From assembly GCA_035772785.1 (NCBI GenBank), contig JAOCPU010000028.1, forward strand, positions 186,001-250,000: a stretch of DNA of 64,000 nt, given 5' to 3'. Positions 22,397 through 33,865 of the stretch are shown here, piece by piece. The notes beneath the pieces are model-generated. The model made no database searches. It was not told the DNA's origin and worked only from the letters and a program-made list of their open reading frames with translations. The translations under genes were made by a program, and so were the position numbers. Positions within the stretch are counted from its first letter, which is position 1, and every line of letters starts with the position of its first letter. The DNA is from Phlebiopsis flavidoalba. Taxonomy: Eukaryota > Basidiomycota > Agaricomycetes > Polyporales > Phanerochaetaceae.

Positions 22397-23497
22397 ATGT
22401 CGTCCGAGGCAGCTCCTAGTATTACGCTACACCATTTGAACCACTCGGCGCTCGCACCGTATTCTATGGCTTTTGGTACGCGCGCTTGACTTGTGTCTCA
22501 CAATTGCCACAGGATGAAAACCTCTGTGTTTAGGAAGAACTTGGAGTTCCTTACAACATTGTCTTCTATGAGCGCGTTGACAACCTACAAGAAGCAGCCA
22601 AAACACAGCACAAAAGGTAGCACCGAAGAGATGCAAGCCGTGCATCCCATGGGCTCGGCACCCATTATCACGGATGGCGACGTCACTGTAGCGGGAAAGC
22701 GGCGCAATCGTAGGTGAATAAAGTTGTCACCGCTATGTCTGTCGTTTTCTCGGCTAAGAGGAGGCGACAGAATATCTCTTGCTGAAATATGGCAACGGCA
22801 GATTCGCACCTCCGAATCAGGAATAGTGGATAATCTTTTCTGTGAGTTTCGGACTTCGCTTACACTGGGGCCACGTCCCTGTGTCTTCCCAGTTTAGTTC
22901 CTGATGTAACCTTGCCATGTAGACAACCACTATACGGAGGGCACTGTAATGCCTCTGCTCGTGAACAAGCTCATTTTCAGCATAGCTCCCACGAAGGCTC
23001 CGTTCTTTATCCGCCCTCTCGTTCGGGCCGTCTTCTCGTCCATCGACGCAAGCTCATCACGCCCCGCCTCGAACGCCACGCGAAGATTGTGCGTAATCAT
23101 TCTTATTATATTCGCGACGTCGATCCTTAGAGGGATCATCTTCTTTTAGATCGAAGGACCACCTGTCAAAATGCGGAGACTGGTTGGCCGGTGGACAAGG
23201 ACCCACATCCGCTGACTTCATGCTGTCCTTTGCTCTGAGACGCGTGGACGGACCCGACCTTCTAGACAGGTTAGGGACCCGAAGACGAAAGCGTACGTTA
23301 AACGCATCCACGAGCGGTACGTCACTTTGGGTCCCTCTTTCTACACCCATGCCTGATTGCAAGCTGCTCTTCTCTCTGACAGACTACAGCGTATTTATCA
23401 GCGCGTGAGTTTATCCCGATGCGCTCCACGTGGGGACTCGGCAATTGCCGCTATTCTGTTACAGGCACTGGAGAGACGGGGCAGTGAGTATAAGTAA
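22397..23497 (+). CDS. Glutathione S-transferase (Gtt1-like)
   Basis: Cytosolic enzyme conjugating glutathione to electrophiles. The ATG at 22397 begins MSSEAAPSITLHHLNHS, the thioredoxin-fold strand that precedes the active-site region. After a short intron come EELGVPYNIVFYERV, HPMGSAPIITDGDVTVA and, with one extra G, ESGAIV; PIITDGD and ESGAIV form the glutathione-binding part. The next exons read EYLLLKYGNGRF and YTEGTVMPLLVNKLIFS (22925-22985). They continue PFFIRPLVRAVFSS, KLITPRLERHAKIV, GPTSADFMLSFALEAW and KTKAYVKRIHER in the all-helical C-terminal domain. Two small terminal exons give LQRIYQR and ALERRGSEYK with stop at 23497. At least six introns and two or three one-base shifts are present. 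The layout is complete and matches fungal GST length of about 215-230 residues. Confidence 0.9.
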
Positions 23498-23499
23498 CG

Positions 23500-24360
23500 C
23501 AAAGCCGCCGGCGTTTTGTGATGTGCCAAGGAGATTACGCGCTTTGTATGTTATGATGTCTGATGAAGAATCATCTATCGCAAAGTAGTCTTTCCGCATT
23601 CTTGAATTAGGCGTAGGAGTGGCTCGGTAATCTAATGTCATAGGGCTATGGTAGCTTACAACCATGTGATGGCTTCTTCCCCATTTTTTTGATGAGTGTC
23701 GTGTGGCCGTCTCCCAAGTTGATAGCGTGAATGATGTAACAGGCGCTCCCGCCTCTCACGCGTCGTCTTCTGCAGGAAATTACACACCCCAACAAACAGC
23801 TGGTTTCCGAGGGTATCTACGTAAACGTGTTCGTTTCTTTACACGGGTTGCGGCGGGCGAGCCGCAGACACTTCCAGGCAGGCAGCATTGTCGGACGAGA
23901 TGGCTACATGGTCATGTATTTACACTTGGACAGTGGAGTAGAATTAACAGATGTTACTTAGGGATACACCAGGGTGTTGCAAAAAAGTAATGTGAGTTGT
24001 ACACTATAACATGATGGCTGTGGACCTGTGGTCAGAAGGAAATGTGTCCGAAAAAGATAGAAATGCAGCTTTTTAGGAGAAACACTAACCGTTCTGGGGG
24101 TGGACAGCTGGTGTGTGTCCCCAAGACTGTCATATGCACGGATTACGAAGGGAAGAAAATCTTAAGATAAATCACAGGCCCCACGGCACGCATTTTCAAT
24201 CGGATTCTAGCTGGCGGTACCGTCAGGACGGCAGTTTCTTCGAGGCGGTGGTCGCCTCTCCTAAGCCATGCGGACCATTGATCTCCGCCACTTCTGCGAG
24301 GCCTGCGCACGTCGAAGACCCACAGGTCACCGGGGGCGGGGTCTCTCTGCAAAAGTCACC
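23500..24360. other. No supported gene
   Basis: Short frames only. One piece near 23820-23945 (+) reads coding-like (GYMVMYLHLDSGVELTDV) and one on the minus strand near 24350-24150 reads GDLWVFDVRRPRRSGGDQWS. Neither connects to a recognisable protein. Confidence 0.35.
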
Positions 24361-24369
24361 GTAATTCTC

Positions 24370-25080
24370 TGGTAGCCATACCGCATTCCCGGAGGAGCTT
24401 CAACAGCGGGCTTTGCGCAGCGCAGGGTCCATGCGTCAAACGTTCTCGCCGGGGGTGGTAGCTGCCAGACGCCGTGTCGCGCGGAGGTCGACTCACGCGA
24501 AGAGCGCCTCCTCGTACGCGCACACCGCAGTTAGTTGAAGGTGCCCAGGCGGGGCCATGCGCGGCGGGTACGCGCGGCGCTCAACTGCGACGCGAGTCGT
24601 GCCACGCCCAGAGCGCGGTTGCCTGCTGACTCGGTTCGGCGAGCAGAAGAGCTTGATGCGCGCCTCGGTGCGTCCCCGCCAGCTGTCACTGAAGGTCGCG
24701 GACACGGGGGCGAGCTCGCTGGGGTGGGCAGCCCGCCGGGCGTGCCGCGTACGCGACCTGCGTGAGACGATGGTCGGCCTCGAGTTCCCGCGCCTTGCGT
24801 CGTGCGGTGGAGTGGTAACTTCTGCTCGAGCTCCCGGACGCGGGCTCTGACGTGCGCGCACTCTCGTCCTCGAGGCGTTCTTGAGAGCCTCGTGAACGAC
24901 TGACAGGCGATGGCTCGGTGTCGTGGTGGGCGGCGGGGATACGCTCATTGGCATTCCGTTGGCGATGATTGAGTGTGGTGGAGGAAGGGATAGTGGGGAA
25001 AATGCCATGACGCCTGACCGTGCCTGTGAGCTACGCGAAAAATGATCCGCGGAGGGCAGGTGGGGGAAGGTTATGACAGG
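24370..25080 (-). CDS. Hypothetical protein with charged helical start
   Basis: Minus-strand frame starting near 25008 with MAFSPLSLPPPHSIIANGMP, a Pro/Thr-rich lead, then SHRLSVVHEALKNA followed by Arg/Glu-rich helix-like sequence broken by shifts. Downstream pieces in mixed frames include ARIKLF, RRAYPPRMAPPG, HLQLTAVCAYEEALF and, after a further shift, TFDAWTLRCAKPAVEAPPG. High GC and collinear pieces suggest a real gene of 200-250 codons with several indels. The family is not recognised. Confidence 0.35.
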
Positions 25081-25099
25081 ACACATGCGGTTGTTGGGA

Positions 25100-28000
25100 C
25101 TCGCGCAAGTGATGCTGAGTAGGAAGAATTGATTTACTGTTGCGTAACGTTAGGAAAGTGTTCGGTGGGCTGTCCGATATGGACAGGGAGTCATTAGGTG
25201 TAGGCGAGGTGGTAAGCGAACGAGCCTTCCCTGTATGGCTGCCGCGACCGCAAAGCTGTAGCCCTACAGGCAACCAGGAGGGGTTGGTGACGGTCGTCCA
25301 AGCCATGCCGGATTGGTGAAGCAGATAGGAAAGGGGGGAGATGAGACAAAGCCTAGGTCGCCCAAACCGATGGCTCCGGAAAGAACCCCCCTCGACGAGC
25401 TTAACTTGAAGCACTTTGCAAGTGTGGCTAGCACCAGCGTATGTGATATTGCTCCGTGCACACGAGCAATGAGAACGAACGGTCTGTAAGAAAGGGAGAT
25501 TCTGCCGCAACTACTGCTTGACGAGAGTAGCTGTCGGGGCTGGAAGAACTGCTGATCTCACACACTACCACCTCTGCGGGCGGATCACCAGAAGGTTGGG
25601 AAGAACCGCCAAGAGTACCCTCTGTGGGTCGGGCTCCTGCTCAGTCTTGCAGAGGCCCCCCTCGACGTGGTCGGTTCCTGCCTGGAGCACAGATAGATAG
25701 CCGCGTGTTATTTGTGCGCACTGGTTAGATTGGAGGCCCAGCTGACGGTGGGGAGTAGATTGTGACCCGCCGGCGCCACTGTTGGGGTGCGCCATCGAGC
25801 GTCTGGAGCGTCCGCCCCGTCGAGCTGGAAGACAAGTTTCCGCTAGTAAGGGATGTGATCATGATTGAAAACTCGCTACGACGGGGGTGCAATGAGGAGC
25901 TTTCACGTCTGTAAGCGTGTTTTGAAGGACGTGGTGGTAGCTGTATCATTGCGCGAGAGACGAAACGCGAAGAAGAGGAGGATGAGTTCAGCAGACTGTA
26001 ACCCAAACTTCACAGGAGCGAGTGCCCTGTTAGGGTGTCCGACCTTGACGTTGGCAGGATGGAGGCTGGGCTCGTAGTTAAAGGTCTCGGGGACTCTTCC
26101 CATTACATAGCAATGGAGAGGGCGTGTGGCAGACACCATGGGTGGGTTATGGTGGTCAACGAACACGATAGTCAAAAAAGCCGTTTTGCTGTGTTGGACT
26201 GCCTTAACTGATGTCGGATCTGTGAGCAACGAGGCTGCGTCTGATCAAGGGTCGTGAAGGGACGGTATCATGTTTCTCAGAGGTGATCCTGACGGCGCGT
26301 AGCATATAGCACAGGTCGGTTCCCTGGGGACGGATCAAAATCTCTGGAGAAGCGACAGGGACACCTCGTCCGTGAGCCGCGAACACGTGTCTCGGAGGCT
26401 TGAAAGGCCACCAGCGGCCCAAGAACATGGACGATTTCGCTCTCGCCTTTGGGTGGATATCAATTGTTAAGGCACTTTAGATGATGCAGCTGGTTGTTGC
26501 AAAGACCCGGTGCCGTAAAACGAGGAGCCATGCATTGGCACTCTGAGCAGGATGCTGCACGTGTGTGAGCAGTCGGCCAAACGCGCGGTTAGCGTCTCTA
26601 GTGTAGATCGAGCCGTAAAATCTCGGCCGGCACCGTTGCACTGACGCACTCACTCGTAGTGAAAAATCGCGCATTTTGCTGCCCGCGCAGTCCATCCCGG
26701 TGACCACCTCGGACAACGGTATGGCGGTTTCATTTGATGATCCTCGACGTCGGCAAGTCCCCAGGACGATCACAAGTAATAGTAGTTTCGCAGGAAACAA
26801 GACCTGATCTAGGGGTTACTCGACGTGCGGAGCTTGGTCGTGGGATGTTTTGTGTGCTTGCCCGGATGTGGGGACACTACATGCGCTCTCGTGAGCGAAT
26901 ATGACGCAGCGGCTGTTTGATAGTGGAGCGCGGTGATGGTCGGCGAGAAGGCTGGCGTATGTATCACCTCGTGAACACGCTCGCTTCAGCAGCGACGATT
27001 TCTGGCCGCCTGGCCGAGTGCAATGTGCTCTCCATTTGCTGGTGATCTGTCACATCTCTCCTGGCGAAGATGCAGGACAGAAGTGAGCAGCAGTAGAGTT
27101 CTCCCTCAGCGCGACGGCACAGGACTCGTTACATCATTTCAGCATCGTGCCAGGCTGATCCAGGAACAGCCGGCACGGGAATCAAATTGCCGCTGGTTGC
27201 AGTCGCACGGCCGCCGAGACCTGGCTACTTGAATGAATATTTGGAGGTAAGGGGAGCGGTAAAACACAAACGGGCCCGACCGACATAACGACGCCTTCGC
27301 AGAATCAAGGATGGACCGCTACGCCTTGCATGGGGCGGGCAAGACTAAGACCGATGATGTCAGAACGCGCATTTGACGCGCGAAACCACATGCAGCCACG
27401 AGATCACTGTAAATTCGGCCAGACGCAGACCACAGCCACGGCCCCTAACGCGCCACTACAACCCGCCCAGGCGTGCCCCCCCCTTCGCATCCGCCGCGCA
27501 GGCAGAGAGCGGCGTGGGGGGTTTGGCAATAAGTACAGTTTGATCATGGCCTCACAGCCATCCTGCTCTACTCTTACTCCTGGCTGGGGCCAAGCTGGGG
27601 CAACGCACAAAAAAGCGCAAAGTAACCGACCCACCCCTGATGTTGTGGCATCGCATTGTCCACGACCCAAGCAAGGCAACGGTCACGTCAACGCGTCTTA
27701 AGTTTTTATGACGCGTCGTGAATCGTGTGAAGTGAAGAGCGAAAGATTGAGGGAGATGGGCGAACGCTATCGTAAAAATCGACAAACCCTCTTGACGGGT
27801 CAGTTGCGGCTATACTCGAGCTGACCGGATGTCATTGAGTCGTCAGCGGCCAGTGCGCCTGTTACTGTAAACAGAAAGTACGGGGGATTCTTCGATACCA
27901 ACGCACCGCTCCGCGTTGCGATTAGCACAGCATACAATGGGGACTGCCATGATGAATAGCTGATCCCACCTACAATGCTCGGGTGATCTCGGTGTTAGGC

Positions 28001-29060
28001 TCTATCAAGCCTTGAGATTTCCTCTTGTCGTGTAGTGCATCGCAAAGTCTCTGATTGAGCCACCAGAGGTAGAATGTACAAGATGGCCTTCGTAGCGACG
28101 AAGACAGCGCATTCTCCGTCTGCTCACGGCCGACAGCGATATACGCTGATTGCAGATACGTGTGGCTCAAAAGCTCAATGGATTTGCTCGTCGGATCAGC
28201 CGTCCGTCTCCAAGGTACTGGACGATTGTCGTGTCAACTGGGTACGCCAGCTCAGGTCGTGTTCTGCCATGCCGGTGATTAGGTCAATAAGAAGCTACAC
28301 GGTAATGGTGAAGCCGGTGCCAATTCGCTCACTTCATTTAGAGTGCATCCGGGCCTGTTGGTACGCACGGGACTTCTTTTTCAGACAAGTCGCTAAAGAG
28401 ACGATTTTAAAGGACACATGACTGCCTCGTAGCACTTGGAAGAATTGCGTTTGATAAACCGCTACGTGCTAAGCAGAGCTTCGCAAAGAAGCATCCACTG
28501 GTGGTAAAACGATGGACGTCTCTCCCATAACTTTCCCTTCGGAAGTTGTTGGCTATAGGAGAACTTCAGTCAGACAGACCAATCCCGCGACGACATTGTC
28601 CCACGGGGACATGTTAAAGCGTTGCGTGTGACCTCGAGTCAGGTGGGATCTTGACCTCGCCCGTAGAGGCATCTGCGTCTACGAAACGCGTTATCTCTAC
28701 AGCCGGACGCCCTGGGCATCTGCGCACCAGACACGTGGCCACCTGCGGTTAGGTTTGAGTAAAAGCTGACAAGGACTTACATCCTGAACACGCGGTGGTA
28801 TGGGCCAGCAATGAAAACTGCAAGTCGCCAGAAGCGTTCTGTTCCGTCTCCACAAGAATACTGCACGAGCTCAGCGATTCGACATTTCGTTGTCCCAGGC
28901 GTGGTGGACATGTTCGGAGAAGACATGAGCAGTCAGGTGCGCCGCTTAGTGGACCGCTCGAAGTGATGAATTTGGTCCCACGTGTGGTGTATCGAGAATG
29001 ATTGAAAAGCCGTACGACTTTTTTGCTCTCATCCCATCCCCCATCTCTGCTCGTTACCAC
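25100..29060. other. Gene-poor stretch
   Basis: Both strands contain only frames of about 60-160 codons with no recognisable similarity, such as a Ser-rich minus frame at 26006-25725 (SLLNSSSSSSRFVSRAM) and a 123-codon plus frame at 27330-27701. No transposon proteins, tRNA-like cloverleaf or long repeats were spotted. The last 100 bases before 29091 are pyrimidine-rich and probably form the SAHH core promoter and leader. Confidence 0.4.
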
Positions 29061-29090
29061 CACCAAGTCCCTTCCTCATTTTTCACCACC

Positions 29091-30970
29091 ATGGTTTTCA
29101 AGGTCGCTGGGGTACGCCTATCACCGTGTCCGGTCAAACTCTCGTTATTCACTGCTCTTTTTAGATGTCTCTCTCGCTGCGTTCGGTCGCAAGGAGATCG
29201 AAATCGCTGAGGTACAGTATCTCGCGTTTCCCCTCAGTTGACGAAACTTACTTATCCGCATCGTTCAGCATGAGATGCCTGGATTGATGTACATGAGGCG
29301 CAAGGTGCGTTCTGCACTCACTCGACCTGTTGCGCGTTTTCGCTAACGTTTTACTCACTTTATCAGTACGGCGAGGCCAAGCCCCTCAAGGGTGCTCGCA
29401 TCGCTGGATGCCTTCACATGTACGTTCATTTCCACTGATTTTGCGCCCTTGTACTGAGATGAGGACAGGACCATCCAGACCGACCGTCCTGATCGAGACC
29501 TTGACTGCCCTTGTGTGCTGAGGTTACCTGGTCGTCTGCGTGAGTCCCCCCAAAATTCCGCCTCTGTACCTAACTCATCATGCCGCCAGAACATCTTCTC
29601 CACGCAAGACCACGCTGCGGCGGCGTGAGTGATAATCTGATTAGCGATGGGAGAATCAAATGTTTAACCGCCATGTACTAACAGCATTGCCGCCACCGGC
29701 GTTCCTGGTCCTTCGCATGGAAGGGCGAGACCGAGGAGGAGTACAACTGGTGTATCGAGCAGACCCTGGCTGCTTTCCCCGGCGGACAGCCCCTCAACAT
29801 GATTTTTGGATGACGGTGGTGACTTGACCACTCTCGTCCACGACAAGTACCCTCAGTACTTGAAGGCCGTCAGTAATATCCCATCGCGATTGTACATCAC
29901 AATCCTAATGACCCCCTCAGACATCCGTGGTCTTTCCGAGGACTGACCACTACTGGTGTATTCACCACCTTTTACAAGATGTTCCGTGATGGCAAGCTGA
30001 AGGTTCCCGCTATCAACGTTAACGACTCCGTCACCAAGTCGAAAGTTCGACAACTACTTATGGTTGCCGTGAATCCCTCGTCGACGGTATCAAGCGTGCC
30101 ACCGATGTCATGCTTGCCGGCAAGGTTGCTGTCGTCGCCGGTTTCGGTGATGTCACGGCAAGGGGCTGTGCGTACTTCATTATTCGATTGGCTATAACCC
30201 AGTACTCATCTGCCGTACAGTGCGCTGAGTCGCTCCGGTCTTACGGTGCTCGTGTCATTATCACCGAGATCGACCCCATCAACGCCCTCCAGGCCGCCAT
30301 GGCCGGCTACGAGGTTACCACCATGGAGGAGGCTGCTCCCCGTGGCAATGTCTTCGTCACCACCACCGGTAACAGGGATTATATCATCACCGCTAAGCAC
30401 TTCGAGGCCATGCCCCCGAGGATGCTATCGTTTCCAAGTTCGTATGCCCTTCACTCCACTGAAGATCCAAGTGCTTATTCGTATTTACAGCATTGGTTCG
30501 ACTTCGACGTTGAGATCGATGTCGCTTGGGTTTGAAGGCCAACGCAAAGCAGGCCGTCAACATCAAGCCCCAGGTTGACCGGTTCACCATGTCCTCTGGA
30601 CCCGTCACATCATCCTCTCGCTGAGGGTCGTCTCGTCAACTTGGGGTAAGTTCACACATTCCCTTGGGACAGCTGGAATCCATATTGACTGTGTCCACAG
30701 CTGCGCCACCGGCCACCCCTCGTTCGTCATGTCCTGCTCGTTCGCCAACCAGGTTCTCGCCCAGATCGCCCTCTGGACCAACCCCAAGCAGTTCCCCCTC
30801 GGCGTCCACATGCTCCCCAAGGAGCTCGACGAGGAGGTCCGCGCGCGCCCACCTCGAGCAGCTCAACGTCAAGCTCACCGTGCTCAGCAAGGAGCAGGCC
30901 GACTACATCGACCTCGACCCCCTCCCGGTCAGCGGCCCCTACAAGCCCTCGCACTACCTACCGCTACTAG
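29091..30970 (+). CDS. S-adenosylhomocysteine hydrolase
   Basis: Cytosolic NAD-dependent enzyme splitting S-adenosylhomocysteine into adenosine and homocysteine, which keeps methylation reactions running. The ATG at 29091 gives MVFKVA, then exons with [28 protein letters not shown] and [18 protein letters not shown]. The substrate domain continues with [31 protein letters not shown] and [15 protein letters not shown]. The NAD-binding region has [11 protein letters not shown], then [20 protein letters not shown] and [16 protein letters not shown]. The C-terminus has [26 protein letters not shown], and GPYKPSHY with stop near 30970. Frame is broken by one- or two-base insertions at several points: an extra T in AACATGATTTTTGGATG near 29803, an extra C near 30411, and inserted bases near 29943 and 30153. 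Conservation is otherwise excellent and all parts of the family are present. Confidence 0.97.
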
Positions 30971-31460
30971 GCGGCTGGCGCGGTTTCGCGTCCCGGAGCC
31001 GTGCGCGCGTAGCGTGCGGGAGCGGCCTCAACGAGCCTTTTAACCGATGACAGATGGACGAGGATCTTAACATCCCCCTTCCGCAGAAGACAGGATCAAC
31101 TGCTGATTCCTGTGTGCATGGTCAGGGTCAAGGCGGCGACGGACGGGGTCCGTCGCGATGAAGTGGTCGCGGGTGGTGGAAGTTGGGCCTCAACTGTGCC
31201 CATATGTTGTAACGATTGTGGAATCATGAGAATGAAATGCTATCTGGAACAATTTTATTGTGTGCAATTTGTCTGAAACGACATACGACCGCGACGCCTC
31301 TACCCTCCTCGCTCGGAGTCGCAAGTGCATATTCATAGACGCCCACTCTTCGACTTCATCCACATGGATGCTCGATAAACGATCTGTGCACCGCTGCTGG
31401 TTACAACACCTGGCCCTGAAATAAAAATATCTCACTAGTCGAGCATGGCAGCAAAGTGCC

Positions 31461-31467
31461 ATATAAA
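31461..31467 (+). promoter_or_regulatory. TATA-like element
   Basis: CATATAAAGG lies about 40 bases before the start codon at 31507, a normal distance for a fungal TATA box with a short leader. Confidence 0.45.
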
Positions 31468-31506
31468 GGCTCCGCGCCGTCCGCACCTTGCAAGTCAATC
31501 ATCACC

Positions 31507-33162
31507 ATGGGGAAGCAACGACGTGTCCGCCCTCGGGCCTGTCGATCCTGCGTCCGTCCAGGATGCGGGCCAGGAGAAGGCCGCGCCGTGGATCGTTAGA
31601 AAGCTCGTGGGGGTATGTGTTTCTTCTTCCTAGTGCACGAAATGGATGTTGACATACTATGAAATTGTAGTCCATGACAGGACGGATTGTCATGTCCTCC
31701 TGGGAGACCTTGCGGGCTTCTGGTACGAGTGTTGTTTGCTTGTCGCCGGTATGGCCCTAGTCTTCTATGCTGTCAAAAATACCAATTCAAACACAATTTA
31801 GTGGGGCGACTCTCTTCGCCACTGCTCTTGCCGTGCATACGATTCAGAGACCTCGCGGTGCACACTATCATCGCGGCAACTGTATGTCTTCTATTCTCTA
31901 TCCAATTCCTGACGCTCACTTCTTTCCAGGGAGGTATGGCAGCGGTCGCGGCGCCCGTTATGGGTCCGGTCTCTGATGCTATCGTGACGACGCTCGGGGA
32001 CAGTATCCTCGTCGAAATTGGAGTACACACAGGGTTCGAGCTTACTGCCAAGCTCGCAAATGATCTTGTCATCGACAAGCCCCTCGACCGTATCATCCCT
32101 ATCCACTCTGTTCGTCTGCAGACGACGGGGATCAAGGAAATATTGATTACACTGAAGTATAAACACCACCATGGAAGATGCCGCCTTAGGGTTCTATCGC
32201 GGAAGTTTGCAACAAGTCCGTCTGAATGGATTCGCGAACGGGCCTTCGACTGACCTGTCCGCCTCTTCTACAGGGACAACTCCCTTTTCGCGGATGTGAT
32301 GGGATATCTTTCGACAGAGAAGGTTTGGTTCTCACCCTATCTCTTCGCCAGCGGACGCAGACCTATCATCCCGCGTGCGATGAGGCCAGATGTGGTGTTT
32401 TGTCAGTCACGGACCCTTTGTCCCAGGTATGTCAGACTGTTGCGTTGCCCAGCCACCTTCTGACCAGACCTTAGGCGACTACCAGGTCGGACAGACGCTC
32501 CTCGCAGAGTCTGCGCTGGTCATTAGCTTTGCACCGGCTCCTCCAACCCAGCCTCCGTCGACACCTCCCCAGTCACACCTATCCATTCCATCGATACACG
32601 ACCTGCCCAACCTATCAAACCTTTTCTCGCGCTCTCGGGACGCCATCACCGGAGCCTATCCTGACGCCTCTACCATCCCTCCGCCCACACCGCGGCGCAT
32701 GGTGATTATGCTCGTTGGCCTCAAAGCCACACAGAGCGGGGATGTGGACGACAAGCGCGCGGCCGTCGGAGAGCGTCATGTACTACCAACTGCTCAAATG
32801 GCTGTCCGGCGGTTGTGTAGTGGTGCCCGTCAAGGTTGGGCGCGCCGTTGGTTGCGTGGGACGCGCTCACCCTCGATAAGCTCTGGAAAGTGGAGCTCCC
32901 GAAAGACGGCGAAGTCCTGCAGAGACGATCACGGGTTCGGAGGCATCGGTGAAGACGATTTTCGAATACCTCGACCTGTGCGTCGACTGGGAAAGAATTG
33001 TTTTGTCGAATGAACAGAATGATACGGACGCGTCTGTGGTTGTGTGGGCGGTGCCGCGGCGGATGTTGGAGCTGAAGAAGAGCGCGTTAAGAGGAGCGGT
33101 ATCGCTGCTTGTTGCTGGAGCTGTACGCAGCGGTGAAAGTGAAGAGGTGAGAAGAAGGTAGA
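31507..33162 (+). CDS. Conserved-looking protein of unknown function
   Basis: The ATG at 31507, after one extra base, opens GSNDVSALGPVDPAS and GQEKAAPWIVRKLVG. Later exons have hydrophobic stretches (GMAAVAAPVMGPVSDAIVTT, 31930-31995) and LAKLANDLVIDKPLDRI with VRLQTTGIKEILITLKYK. After an intron near 32165-32275 comes DNSLFADVMGYLSTEKVWF, then GDYQVGQTLLAESALVISF, a Pro-rich linker, SVMYYQLLKWLSGG, and TIFEYLDLCVDWERIVLS near 32952-33005. The C-terminus is basic and ends around 33162. The pieces are collinear and strongly coding-like, needing several small shifts. I do not recognise a named domain; the middle could be a membrane-associated region. It starts about 540 bases downstream of SAHH on the same strand, with its own TATA-like element. 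Confidence 0.55.
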
Positions 33163-33169
33163 CAAGGGG

Positions 33170-33865
33170 ACAGGAGCGGGATTGCGATGTGGCGAGGTAT
33201 ACCTTGAACATTTTCAGGCAACTTCCAGCGGGAAATGGTCCTTGTTGTCGTGATTTGATACACATCTACGCGGATTTTATGCATTTTTACAATGATAAAA
33301 AACACTCAATTCTCAGCCTTGGCGCGCTTCAAACGCGTCGCGTTAAACATGATGGAGGGTAAATGACAGCGGAAAGGATGAAGAAGTGAAGATTGGCCAG
33401 ACAGACTCATTTCGCTGGCCGGCGTGCATGTGACCGCGACAGAATGTGGCGGAGTGGCCGTCAGCTCCGGCCGGACTGCCCCAGCACCACTCGGAGTCTG
33501 CCGTTTCTGCCGGAGTATGGCCGAAATTACATTCACGCGTCTGGGATCGCTCTTGTCAGAAACATTTGCATCTTTGCCGGCAACCACAGCAAAACCACTG
33601 CCTCGGTCCTCGTTCCAAGGCTGCTGCTACCCACATACCCACAAAAAATAATTCAACTCAGCCGTACTTAAGGCATCGACCCAGTCACTCGCTCCCCAAA
33701 CCCATTTCTCTCTGTCGTCGGCAATTCTCTTTGCTCTATCGTTTCGGCCTGCTGCAAATCGATTACGCCTGCCTATCCCTCGCATCTCCCAGCCTCGCTC
33801 TCACCACTGTACTCAAACTGCCATCTAGTCCGGCAGTGTATGCATAGTCTCAGCGCCCTTTTATA
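33170..33865. other. Leader and promoter region of the La-motif gene
   Basis: Pyrimidine-rich from about 33680 (TCACTCGCTCCCCAAACCC, CTCTGTCGTCGGC), typical of a long fungal 5' leader. A 133-codon frame here (33446-33847) shows no domain and is probably fortuitous. Confidence 0.45.

Noticed and set aside
31445..31633. Short plus-strand frame beginning MAAKCHIKAPRR upstream of the unknown gene
   Set aside because: It runs through the TATA-like element and leader. The later ATG at 31507 fits the promoter distance and the coding-like sequence after it.
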